Assembly: GCA_022729855.1 (NCBI GenBank)
Contig: DZBG01000006.1
Span: 1-48,662 of the forward strand
Reading direction: 5' to 3'
Length of the DNA stretch: 48,662 nucleotides
DNA from: Bdellovibrio sp.
GTDB lineage: Bacteria > Bdellovibrionota > Bacteriovoracia > Bacteriovoracales > Bacteriovoracaceae
The notes under the pieces were generated by a model. That model saw only the letters and a list, made by a program, of their open reading frames with translations, was not told where the DNA came from and ran no database searches. Positions within the stretch are counted from its first letter, which is position 1. Each line of letters starts with the position of its first letter. Both the position numbers and the translations under genes were made by a program. This document shows positions 1 through 7,441 of this stretch, piece after piece.

Positions 1-73
1 CCGTGGATTTATATTATTTCAGTTGATTATGATTAAATGAGGACACGCCCTAGTAGTTTCAGCTAATCCCTAT

Positions 74-1393
74 ATGCGGGGAATTCTCAAATTTGTTCTC
101 GAAACTCAACTCCATTTAGAAGTCACAGAATTAGATACAGAAGAGAAGGCCCTCACTTATCTTCGTGAAACTGGCCCTCGTCCGGCCATGATAATTTATG
201 ACTACAATCCCCATGCCTATTTACTTGAAGATTTTATCTCCCATCTGCATGAGGGCTCAAAGGATGTGAGGATTATTATTCTGATCGATAAGGTGCGTGA
301 GGAAGGAGTGAAGTTACTTAAGCCCACTCCTCAGATTAAGCTGATGGATGAACCTCGCATTCCAGTGGATTTGGTGGAAGCGGCCAAGGATCTTTTCGCA
401 GGATCGCCTTACCAAAACACAACTGATTATTGCCGCGTGGATGTTAATTTTTTAAGTATTTTGGATGGGATTAATAAAAATCTCTATATCAAAATTGGCG
501 ATAAGTTTATCCAGCTCTTTCAAGAAGATGATGACACTGATGTCGTTGATTTTAAAAAATATATTGAACGTGGGGTGAAATTTCTTTATTTAAAAAGAGA
601 CACTGCAGAATGGGTTATTGAACAAATTCAAAAACAAATCACGATTTTTCTTAAGACAAATAATTTCCGTTTCGTTCTCAGAGGATCAAGTGAGTCCGCA
701 GAGAAAAAATTCGAACAAAAAATTCTTCGCATTGGGAATGAAGTTCATATTGATCAAGAGTTCCAACATACGGTCGAATTGGCGATTGAGAAAATCAAAG
801 AACTGGTAAAACATAATCAGCATGTGGGATCTCTTCTGGCCCAGTTTAAATCAAACCAAACAGAGTTTGCATATTATACCCAAAAAATTAATATTACTTC
901 ACTTATTGCGTGCACACTGGCCAAGAATCTTGAATGGAATTCACGTATCACCATTGATAAACTCGTTTTTGCTTCTGTTATCTGTGATATTACTCTGGCA
1001 GTCAGACCACAATTAATCAAAATAAGAACTCTCCACGAGTTTAATGAAATGAGAGGAACACTCTCACAAGAAGAGATTAGACTTTTTCTCAATCACCCCA
1101 AAGAGAGTGCAGACCTTCTTAAAAAATATTTCTCATCAGCTCCGCCAGAGACTGATGTGCTGGCCGAACAGCACCATGAACAACCCGATGGTTCAGGCTT
1201 TCCCTTTGGGCTGAAGGCAGATCGAATCTCGCCTCTCTCTGCTCTTTTTATTATTGCGAATGATTTTGCTTATTATTTTTTAGATGAGGAAGAGCCACAT
1301 CTCCAAGACTATATCCTTCGCTGTCAAACTCGTTATGATTTCCCGAATTTCAGAAAAGTGATTAAGGCCTTGGAGAAGCTCAAAAGATCTTAG
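74..1393 (+). CDS. Degenerate receiver + degenerate HD-GYP domain protein (5' end probably frameshifted)
   Basis: The N-terminal ~110 residues look like a CheY-type receiver and the C-terminal ~200 like an HD-GYP domain, a family that hydrolyses c-di-GMP. The GYP region is recognisable (QHHEQPDGSGFPFGL, then a DRISPLSALFIIAND-like helix), but the HD pair is replaced by CD in the helix ICDITLAV and GYP reads GFP, so catalysis is doubtful. The phospho-acceptor Asp survives in IIYDYNP, while the acidic pocket upstream reads SANP and the usual KP reads DEP. The ATG at 74 lies inside the receiver's first helix. Codons 41-73 in the same frame encode a clear receiver beta-1 (ALVVSANPY) but lack a start and are preceded by TGA at 38-40. 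It may be translated from 74, or the real start is the ATG at 37 with a one-base shift. The 3' end overlaps the convergent rng by 4 bases. Domain calls are fairly sure; activity is unknown. Confidence 0.75.
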   Translation: MRGILKFVLETQLHLEVTELDTEEKALTYLRETGPRPAMIIYDYNPHAYLLEDFISHLHEGSKDVRIIILIDKVREEGVKLLKPTPQIKLMDEPRIPVDLVEAAKDLFAGSPYQNTTDYCRVDVNFLSILDGINKNLYIKIGDKFIQLFQEDDDTDVVDFKKYIERGVKFLYLKRDTAEWVIEQIQKQITIFLKTNNFRFVLRGSSESAEKKFEQKILRIGNEVHIDQEFQHTVELAIEKIKELVKHNQHVGSLLAQFKSNQTEFAYYTQKINITSLIACTLAKNLEWNSRITIDKLVFASVICDITLAVRPQLIKIRTLHEFNEMRGTLSQEEIRLFLNHPKESADLLKKYFSSAPPETDVLAEQHHEQPDGSGFPFGLKADRISPLSALFIIANDFAYYFLDEEEPHLQDYILRCQTRYDFPNFRKVIKALEKLKRS

Positions 1394-2964
1394 TTATCTT
1401 CTTGAATATAAAATTCGTACTGCTCAATATGATAATTATTATCCGCACGAATTAAGAGTGTTTTATTATACATTTCTTCAATCATATCCTGCACACCGAA
1501 GTCTTCACTTGTAAGCTTGGCACAAACTTCAGGATGAGCAAAAACAGTAATTTTGTTGCTCGTTGTTTTCTTCATCGCTTTATGAATTTCGCGAATCACC
1601 TCAAAGCATACTGTTTCCATTGATTTCACTCGTCCCACACCTTCACAGTATGGACAAGGCTCACACATCGTACGTACGAGAGTGTCTCTCGTACGCTTAC
1701 GAGTCATCTCAACTAGGCCCAGACCTGAGATAGGAAGAACATTGGTTTTAGCACGGTCTTTTTTTAGAGCTTCGAGGAGAGCTGAATAAACACTTTGTCT
1801 GTGTTCTTCTTTTTCCATATCAATAAAGTCGATAATGATAATCCCACCACAATTTCTTAAACGAAGCTGATAAGAAATTTCTTTCACTGCCTCAAGATTC
1901 GTTTTTAAGATTGTATCTTCGAGTGTTTTTTTACCAACAAATTTTCCCGTGTTCACATCGATTGAAACCAAAGCTTCGGTTTGATCGACATTAATCGATC
2001 CACCAGACTTTAAGAAAACTTGATTTGAAAGAGCGCGCTCAATCTCAATATCGATACTATAGTGCTCAAAAAGAGGAGTATCTCCGTCGTAGTACTTAAT
2101 TTTAGCTTGATGATGAGGAATATATTTTTCAATAAATTTCTCAACTTGCTTCATTGATGATTTTGAATCCACTACAATTTGATCCACGTCTTCATCGGTA
2201 ATGTCACGAAGTGCGCGAGCAATAAAAGAGAAGTCTTCATGCAATGCTTGAGGTGCTTTACTGTTTTGTTCTAATTTTTTCTGAACGTCTTTCCAGATTT
2301 TAACTAATGAATTAAAATCATTTTTTAAAAGTTTATAACTCTGCCCTTCGGCATTAGTTCTTGCAATCACTCCCACACTCTCAGGGCGAATCGTATCAAG
2401 AATATCTTTCAGACGACGTCTCTCTTCTTCTGATTCAATTCTGCGAGAGACACCTGTGTGTTCAATGAAGGGCATATAAACAATATGGCGGCCAGCAAGA
2501 GTGATATGACGAGTGATTCTCGGTCCCTTCGTTGAAATCGGCTCTTTAGCGATTTGAACAACGATCTCATCCCCTTCTTTTAAGAAGTCTTGGATTTTGA
2601 TATCTGGACGAAATTTCATATCAACTGTTTCAGTTAATGTTGAAAGTTCATCAGGAATCACTTCACCCACTCTTTTAGGGCTGTCAGTTTGCGAAAGACG
2701 CTCGGCCATAGTTCTCTGTTCTTCAATTGTGGGAAGATAAGCATCATCCACATAAAGAAAAGCAGCACGCTCCATTCCGATATCAACAAAAGCTGATTGC
2801 ATACCAGGAAGAACTCTTAAAACTTTTCCGAGATAAATATTTCCAACGATGGGTGCAGAGGCATGAGGAGTAGTTCTTTCGATGAGAAAGTCTAGGATCT
2901 CCCCATTTTCAATCAATGCAATACGAGACTCATGGTGAGTCTGATTGATCACGAGTTCTTTCAT
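1390..2964 (-). CDS. rng: Ribonuclease G / RNase E family endoribonuclease
   Basis: Single-strand-specific endoribonuclease for rRNA maturation and mRNA decay. The 524-residue protein starts with the family signature (MKELVINQTHHESRIALIENGEI split around residues 1-22) and an S1 RNA-binding domain at ~35-130 (NIYLGKVLRVLPGMQSAFVDIG). The RNase H-like/DNase I-like catalytic core contains the metal-binding Asp residues in VSIDVNTG and IIIIDFIDM, and a Zn-link type CPYCEG lies near residue 435. Length fits RNase G (~490) rather than RNase E with its long scaffold. The S1 domain carries a longer acidic insert (about residues 75-115) than E. coli Rng. The start at 2964 has an AGGAC ribosome-binding site 7 bases upstream. 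It stands alone, transcribed toward the signalling gene at the left edge. Family assignment is firm; RNase E-like roles cannot be excluded. Confidence 0.95.
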   Translation of the reverse strand: MKELVINQTHHESRIALIENGEILDFLIERTTPHASAPIVGNIYLGKVLRVLPGMQSAFVDIGMERAAFLYVDDAYLPTIEEQRTMAERLSQTDSPKRVGEVIPDELSTLTETVDMKFRPDIKIQDFLKEGDEIVVQIAKEPISTKGPRITRHITLAGRHIVYMPFIEHTGVSRRIESEEERRRLKDILDTIRPESVGVIARTNAEGQSYKLLKNDFNSLVKIWKDVQKKLEQNSKAPQALHEDFSFIARALRDITDEDVDQIVVDSKSSMKQVEKFIEKYIPHHQAKIKYYDGDTPLFEHYSIDIEIERALSNQVFLKSGGSINVDQTEALVSIDVNTGKFVGKKTLEDTILKTNLEAVKEISYQLRLRNCGGIIIIDFIDMEKEEHRQSVYSALLEALKKDRAKTNVLPISGLGLVEMTRKRTRDTLVRTMCEPCPYCEGVGRVKSMETVCFEVIREIHKAMKKTTSNKITVFAHPEVCAKLTSEDFGVQDMIEEMYNKTLLIRADNNYHIEQYEFYIQEDN

Positions 2965-3028
2965 TTGAATGTCCTAATATCTAAAAATTGCTTAAAATAT
3001 AATCTCTTTCAGACTACTAGGAATTACA

Positions 3029-4243
3029 TCAAATAAAAAGTCCGGCAATACATGCTGTCATGAAGCATGCCAAAGTTCCCCCTACGAGGGCCTTCATTCC
3101 GTACTTGGCCAACACAGGGCGCTTATCTGGCGCCATGGTACCAATCCCACCTAATTGGATCGCAATTGATGAGAAATTTGAAAAACCACATAGTGCATAA
3201 GTTGTCAGAATAGCTGAACGCTCAGATATATTTGCTGTATTCGCAGTCAGGTCTAGGTAAGCGACGAATTCATTAAGAACTAATTTTTTTCCAAGCATTG
3301 ATCCCACAATAAAACAGTCGGCCCAAGGACATCCCATCAGCCATGCAACAGGTGCGAAAACAAAGCCCATGATCCATTCAAATGAAAGTGTCGGCATTCC
3401 GATGAAACCACCGAAATAACCAAGCATTCCATTGAACATAGCAATTAAAGCAATAAATGCCAGAAGCATTGCTGCTACGTTAACTGCAAGTTTTAAACCG
3501 TCTGAAGCTCCTTGAGCAGCAGCATCAATCGCGTTAGATGCCATTTGCGGAAGTTCGACTTTCACAACTCCGGCCGTTGTTGATTCTTCAGTTTCTGGAA
3601 CCATTAACTTGGCACAAACAAGGGCTGCAGGAGCTGACATTACAGAGGCTGCAAGTAAGTGACCTGCATCTACTCCAAATCCAACATATGCAGCAAGAAC
3701 TCCCCCTGCTACAGTCGCCATCCCACCAGTCATAAGACACATAAGCTCTGACTTAGTCATCTGAGCAACATAAGGCTTAATCACGAGTGGAGCTTCGGTT
3801 TGGCCCACAAAAATATTGGCAGCAGCGGCCAGAGATTCTGCTCCCGATGTCTTCATGACTTTCATCATAACTTTCGCCATGACTTCAACTACCTTCTGCA
3901 TCACACCTATGTGATAAAGAAGAGACATGAGTGAGCTCATAAAAATAATTGTTGGAAGAACCATTGTAGCGAAAATAAAACCGAGATTGGCAGGATTTGA
4001 GAGTCCCCCAAATAAGAATTTTGAACCTTCAGTTGTAAAACCTAAAATGGCATTAAAGCCTTGGCTGGCAGAAGCAAAAATGGCACGTCCAAAACCTGTC
4101 TTAAGAATCACTAGTCCAAAAAGAATCTGCAGAGCAATCCCTGTTAAAACCGTTCTCCATTGAATGGCTTTTTTGTTTTCACTGATAGCGTAGGCCACTG
4201 CAATAAAAGTAAAAAGTCCTAAGAGGGAAATCAGTTTTTCCAT
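3029..4243 (-). CDS. nupC: Concentrative nucleoside transporter (NupC family)
   Basis: Inner-membrane importer that brings nucleosides into the cytoplasm with H+ or Na+. The 404-residue protein is almost entirely hydrophobic, with the CNT order of helices and motifs: GLVILKTGFGR near the N-terminus, NIFVGQTEAPLVIKPY (the glutamine/threonine/glutamate substrate motif) around residue 165, and the late segments VLNEFVAYLDL and TTYALCGFSNFSSIAIQ. I chose the ATG at 4243 because AAGGA lies upstream of it and a near-consensus promoter (-10 at 4286-4291) sits between it and an earlier in-frame ATG at 4318. The gene is separate from, but adjacent to, the plus-strand operon for nucleoside phosphorolysis, so import and breakdown are likely coordinated. 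The exact nucleoside range cannot be read from sequence. Confidence 0.94.
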   Translation of the reverse strand: MEKLISLLGLFTFIAVAYAISENKKAIQWRTVLTGIALQILFGLVILKTGFGRAIFASASQGFNAILGFTTEGSKFLFGGLSNPANLGFIFATMVLPTIIFMSSLMSLLYHIGVMQKVVEVMAKVMMKVMKTSGAESLAAAANIFVGQTEAPLVIKPYVAQMTKSELMCLMTGGMATVAGGVLAAYVGFGVDAGHLLAASVMSAPAALVCAKLMVPETEESTTAGVVKVELPQMASNAIDAAAQGASDGLKLAVNVAAMLLAFIALIAMFNGMLGYFGGFIGMPTLSFEWIMGFVFAPVAWLMGCPWADCFIVGSMLGKKLVLNEFVAYLDLTANTANISERSAILTTYALCGFSNFSSIAIQLGGIGTMAPDKRPVLAKYGMKALVGGTLACFMTACIAGLFI

Positions 4244-4285
4244 TGATGGTATCCTTAAGAAATAGTTTGAGACCAGATAAGTCGG

Positions 4286-4314
4286 TTTATAACTTTTCTC
4301 TAAGGTCCATGCAA
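4286..4314 (-). promoter_or_regulatory. Predicted sigma-70 promoter of nupC
   Basis: On the minus strand TTGCAT (4309-4314) and TATAAA (4286-4291) are separated by exactly 17 bases. The start of transcription would fall near 4279, leaving a leader of about 35 bases before the ATG at 4243. It also argues against the earlier in-frame ATG at 4318. Prediction by eye only. Confidence 0.55.
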
Positions 4315-4333
4315 GCAAAAGTCTTCGATTTTA

Positions 4334-4738
4334 CTAAAAATCTTGGTGCCAAACTGAGACTGAATTATTGCTTTGAGAAGTTAGATTAAGGCTGAATTTT
4401 TCATCGTGCCAGTTGCGTCTTGCCGTTGTCTCGAATGATTTCCCATCAACTTGAGATGTAAGATCACCTTGGTTTCGCGTAGCACCATTATAGGCCACAA
4501 AAATAACTCCGACAATCACACCAATTGCCGCGCCTGTCCAAATATTGGGAACATGTTTACTTGGCTTATCATAAAAGGAAAGTGTTGAGAGACCGAGAAT
4601 TGCTCCCCCTACACCAGCACCTGCTACGATAATTAAATCTTGCTGAGTTGTTTTTACAAACTCATCTTCATTCTGAGCGAACGCACAGTTCATCACAAGT
4701 ATTTGTAAAACTAATATCAAAGATAAGAACTTCTTCAT
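4334..4738 (-). CDS. Small secreted/envelope protein with glycine-rich hydrophobic segments
   Basis: I do not recognise this 134-residue protein. It begins with a clear Sec signal peptide (MKKFLSLILVLQILVMNCAFA, with cleavage likely after AFA near residue 22). There is no lipobox in the usual place, although a Cys lies just before the cleavage site. The mature part has two glycine-rich hydrophobic stretches (VAGAGVGGAILGL at ~38-50 and GAAIGVIVGVIFVAY at ~70-84), resembling glycine-zipper segments that pack in membranes, followed by a polar tail. It sits immediately upstream of nupC on the same strand, but nupC appears to have its own promoter, so joint function is uncertain. An envelope location is inferred. 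Confidence 0.7.
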   Translation of the reverse strand: MKKFLSLILVLQILVMNCAFAQNEDEFVKTTQQDLIIVAGAGVGGAILGLSTLSFYDKPSKHVPNIWTGAAIGVIVGVIFVAYNGATRNQGDLTSQVDGKSFETTARRNWHDEKFSLNLTSQSNNSVSVWHQDF

Positions 4739-4751
4739 ATGTCACCTTTCA

Positions 4752-4780
4752 TTGCCAATGGGGATACCTAAGTCTATGAT
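4752..4780 (+). promoter_or_regulatory. Predicted sigma-70 promoter of the deoA-pnp-cdd operon
   Basis: TTGCCA (4752-4757) and TATGAT (4775-4780) are spaced by 17 bases, a near-ideal pair. Transcription would start around 4787, about 43 bases before the deoA ATG. It lies just upstream of the divergent minus-strand gene's start at 4738. Prediction by eye. Confidence 0.6.
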
Positions 4781-4799
4781 AAGTTTCCCTTTTAAACTT
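4781..4799 (+). promoter_or_regulatory. Putative operator: AAGTTT-N7-AAACTT inverted repeat at the deo transcription start
   Basis: A perfect 6-base inverted repeat with a 7-base spacer begins right after the -10 box and spans the predicted transcription start. A repressor dimer bound here would block the promoter. Nucleoside operons are classically repressed by DeoR or CytR type proteins; the palindrome does not match a site I can name, so the identity of the binding protein is open. Confidence 0.4.
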
Positions 4800-4829
4800 G
4801 GCAAACCCCTAATGATGAAGTGAGCGACA

Positions 4830-6161
4830 ATGCCCAAAAAAATTTCGAACGAGTTCAATGTTTATACCTTAATTGATAAAAAGAAGAAGAAAGAGAAGCT
4901 ATCTCCGACTGAAATCAAATGGTTTATCGAAAATTACACTAGTGGCGTCATCGCTGACTATCAAATGTCAGCTATGTTAATGGCCATGTTCATTCAAGGA
5001 ATGGACATTCAAGAAACGGCTGCATTAACAGATGCAATGCTCGAATCTGGTGAGCAATTAAAATTTGTAGGAAAAAATGTTATCGATAAACACTCTACAG
5101 GTGGAATCGGCGACAAAGCTTCATTCATTCTGGCACCTATCGCAGCGGCTTGTGGTGTGAAAGTTCCGATGATCGCTGGACGTGGTTTAGGATTCACTGG
5201 TGGTACAGTTGATAAAATTGAAGCCATTGAAGGTTTTAAAACTGCCCTCTCACTTAAAGAATTTCAAAATCTATTAAATAAAAATGGACTTGTTCTTATT
5301 GGGCAAACTCCAGATATCGCACCGGCCGATAGAAAGATTTACGCTCTTCGTGACGTGACTGCGACTATCGACTCTATTCCTCTCATTACAGCTTCAATCA
5401 TGAGTAAAAAACTTGCTGAAGGTGCTAATGGAATGGTCTTTGATATTAAGTACGGCTCTGGTGCTTTTATGAAAGATAAAAAAGATGCCAAGGCACTTGC
5501 TAAATCTTTAATCGCAACTGGAAAAAGATTTAAGAAAAAAGGTGTGGCCCTTATTACTGATATGAACCAACCACTTGGTCAAGCGGTTGGACACTCTCAT
5601 GAGATCATTGAATCAATTGAGACACTAAAAGGTAATGGCCCAGAAGATTTAACTGAACTCTCTCTAGAGCTTGCCGCTTATATGGTTCTTCTTGCTGGAA
5701 TTGATAAAACGATTGAAAAAGCAAGAATCAGAGTGAAGAAAACAATCACTGATGGTTCGGCCCTGGAAAAATTTAAAGTCATGCTTAAAGCTCAAGGTGG
5801 AAATCCTGAAGTGGTTGATGATTATTCATTACTTCCAATCGCTGATGAACACACAACACTTCTTGCTCCTAAATCAGGTTATGTAAAAAGTTTTGTGAAT
5901 GATAAGATTGGTCTTCTTCTTATCGACTTAGGTGGTGGTAGAAAATCAAAAGACGATGAGATTGATCATTCTGTAGGGTTTGTTTTCCATAAAAAAGTGG
6001 GAGATCAAGTTAAGAAAGGCGATCCAATCATGACTATCGTTCACCATGCTTCACAAGTGAATGTTGTGGCGAAGATTCTTGAAAAGATGAACAAAGAAGT
6101 GATCACTTTAAGTTCACAAAAAGTTAAACCACTTAAAATGATTGTTGATAAAGTCATCTAG
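4830..6161 (+). CDS. deoA: Thymidine (pyrimidine-nucleoside) phosphorylase
   Basis: Cytosolic enzyme that splits thymidine (and possibly uridine/deoxyuridine) with phosphate to the free base and (deoxy)ribose-1-phosphate. The 443 residues match the family length (~440). Visible signatures are the phosphate-binding KHSTGGIGDK at ~85-94, the glycine-rich GRGLGFTGGTVDK at ~112-124, the active-site stretch ALRDVTATIDSIPLI and the SIMSKKLAEG segment. The C-terminal ~100 residues form the barrel-sandwich domain typical of DeoA/Pdp. A lysine-rich N-terminal segment (DKKKKKEKL) takes the place of the usual K..G.. loop. It is first in an operon, 9 bases before the purine nucleoside phosphorylase gene. 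A DeoA versus Pdp distinction (thymidine-specific or broad) is not certain. Confidence 0.93.
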   Translation: MPKKISNEFNVYTLIDKKKKKEKLSPTEIKWFIENYTSGVIADYQMSAMLMAMFIQGMDIQETAALTDAMLESGEQLKFVGKNVIDKHSTGGIGDKASFILAPIAAACGVKVPMIAGRGLGFTGGTVDKIEAIEGFKTALSLKEFQNLLNKNGLVLIGQTPDIAPADRKIYALRDVTATIDSIPLITASIMSKKLAEGANGMVFDIKYGSGAFMKDKKDAKALAKSLIATGKRFKKKGVALITDMNQPLGQAVGHSHEIIESIETLKGNGPEDLTELSLELAAYMVLLAGIDKTIEKARIRVKKTITDGSALEKFKVMLKAQGGNPEVVDDYSLLPIADEHTTLLAPKSGYVKSFVNDKIGLLLIDLGGGRKSKDDEIDHSVGFVFHKKVGDQVKKGDPIMTIVHHASQVNVVAKILEKMNKEVITLSSQKVKPLKMIVDKVI

Positions 6162-6170
6162 GAGTCACAA

Positions 6171-7004
6171 ATGAGTATGCAAAAAATTATTGAGGCAACT
6201 AATTATATCCAGTCAAAAATTAATGCGAAACCAAAGATTGGTATTGTACTTGGTTCAGGCCTTGGAATCTATGCGGATCATATTGAAAATAAAATCATCA
6301 TTCCTTTTAATGAAATTCCTCATTTCCAAAGAACGACAGTTGAAGGACATGAAGGACGATTGATTTTTGGTGATGTGAAAGGTGTGAAAGTTCTTGCCCT
6401 TCAAGGACGCATTCATGCTTATGAAGGTCACCCTATGGAGGATATTGTTCTTCCAGTGCGTGCTATGAGCATGGCCGGAATTGAAATTCTTTTTACCACA
6501 AATGCTTCTGGTGGAATCAATGAAAAATGGGCCCCAGGGGATCTTGCTATTATTGATGATCATATAAATCTCTCTGGAAGAAACCCTCTGGTTGGACCAA
6601 ATATGGCAGAACTCGGACCTCGCTTCCCTGATATGACAAAGGCCTACGATCCTGAGCTTTCAAAAGTTTTAAAGGAAGTTGGAAAACGCCATCATGTTGA
6701 TATGAAAAATGGCGTTTATGTTTCTGTTCTTGGCCCTACTTATGAGACTCCGGCAGAAATCAGAATGCTTCGAGTTTTAGGTGCTGACATGGTGGGAATG
6801 AGTACTGTTCCTGAAGTTATAGCTGCCAACCATCTTGGAATAAAGGTGGCGGGTGTAGCGTGTATTACAAATCATGCAGCAGGAATCAAACCTGAGAAAT
6901 TAAGTCATGCAGATGTAAAAGTAGTGGCAGAAAAGGCCATGCTTGGTTTTGCAACTATTTTGACAGAAACTATTGGTGAACTAAAGCACTTAGGAATTGT
7001 TTAA
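6171..7004 (+). CDS. punA: Purine-nucleoside phosphorylase (trimeric, PNP/PunA type)
   Basis: Phosphorolyses inosine, guanosine and their deoxy forms to base plus sugar-1-phosphate. The 277-residue protein has the low-molecular-mass PNP layout: VLGSGLG near residue 26, the phosphate/ribose-binding GRIHAYEGHP at ~79-88, TNASGGIN at ~110, and LGPTYETPAE with the purine-binding Glu near residue 190. Asn in CITNHAAGI near residue 233 is the residue that makes trimeric PNPs prefer 6-oxopurines. A strong AGGAG site lies 6 bases before the ATG at 6171 (a second ATG follows two codons later). The stop overlaps the cdd start by one base (TAATG), so the two are translationally coupled. Family assignment is firm; the symbol could equally be deoD-like or xapA. 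Confidence 0.93.
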   Translation: MSMQKIIEATNYIQSKINAKPKIGIVLGSGLGIYADHIENKIIIPFNEIPHFQRTTVEGHEGRLIFGDVKGVKVLALQGRIHAYEGHPMEDIVLPVRAMSMAGIEILFTTNASGGINEKWAPGDLAIIDDHINLSGRNPLVGPNMAELGPRFPDMTKAYDPELSKVLKEVGKRHHVDMKNGVYVSVLGPTYETPAEIRMLRVLGADMVGMSTVPEVIAANHLGIKVAGVACITNHAAGIKPEKLSHADVKVVAEKAMLGFATILTETIGELKHLGIV

Positions 7005-7399
7005 TGTCTGACGCTAAACTTCGTGAACTGGCCTTAAAAGCCTCTACATTTTCTTACTCGCCCTACTCTAAAGCCAAGGTTGGAAGCGCGGTTGTCACTG
7101 ATGATGGAACTATCTTCACTGGTTGCAATGTTGAAAATTCAAGCTTTGGTGGAACTGTCTGTGGAGAGAGAGTTGCCATCTGGAAAGCTATTTCAGAAGG
7201 TCACAAAATAATTAAAAAAGTTTATGTCTATACTGAACCTGGTTGGCCACCTTGCGGAATGTGCTTACAGGTTATGTCTGAATTTGCTCACCCTGATCTT
7301 GAAATTACGATTGGGGACAAAAACGGAACTGTTAAAACAAAAAAATTGAAAGAGCTTCTTGGCGAAGCCTTTACGCCTGATTATTTAATAAAAAAATAA
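7004..7399 (+). CDS. cdd: Cytidine deaminase (short, tetrameric type)
   Basis: Zinc enzyme converting cytidine and deoxycytidine to uridine and deoxyuridine, which feeds the adjacent pyrimidine phosphorylase. At 131 residues it matches the short Bacillus/human type, not the 294-residue E. coli type. The catalytic motif CGERVAI (zinc Cys plus proton-shuttle Glu) is at ~49-55 and the second zinc motif PPCGMC at ~86-91, with the usual FTGCNVENSSFG substrate loop before the first. One variation: the residue after the last zinc Cys is Leu (CLQV) where most family members have Arg. It is third in the deo operon, overlapping the preceding stop by one base. The assignment is firm. Confidence 0.93.
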   Translation: MSDAKLRELALKASTFSYSPYSKAKVGSAVVTDDGTIFTGCNVENSSFGGTVCGERVAIWKAISEGHKIIKKVYVYTEPGWPPCGMCLQVMSEFAHPDLEITIGDKNGTVKTKKLKELLGEAFTPDYLIKK

Positions 7400-7441
7400 T
7401 CAGACACATTAACTGGGGGCGAATGTCTCCAAGGATCTAAA

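Noticed and set aside
4244-4318. Longer nupC start at 4318
   Set aside because: The extra 25 residues are not transporter-like and the promoter's -10 box lies downstream of that ATG.
6255-6563. 102-codon minus-strand ORF opposite the purine nucleoside phosphorylase gene
   Set aside because: It is fully antisense to a well-conserved enzyme core and has no signal or motif of its own.
7400-7441. Terminator or riboswitch between cdd and the exonuclease gene
   Set aside because: The 42-base gap holds only a weak GGGGGC/CTCC partial match and an AAGGATC ribosome-binding site.
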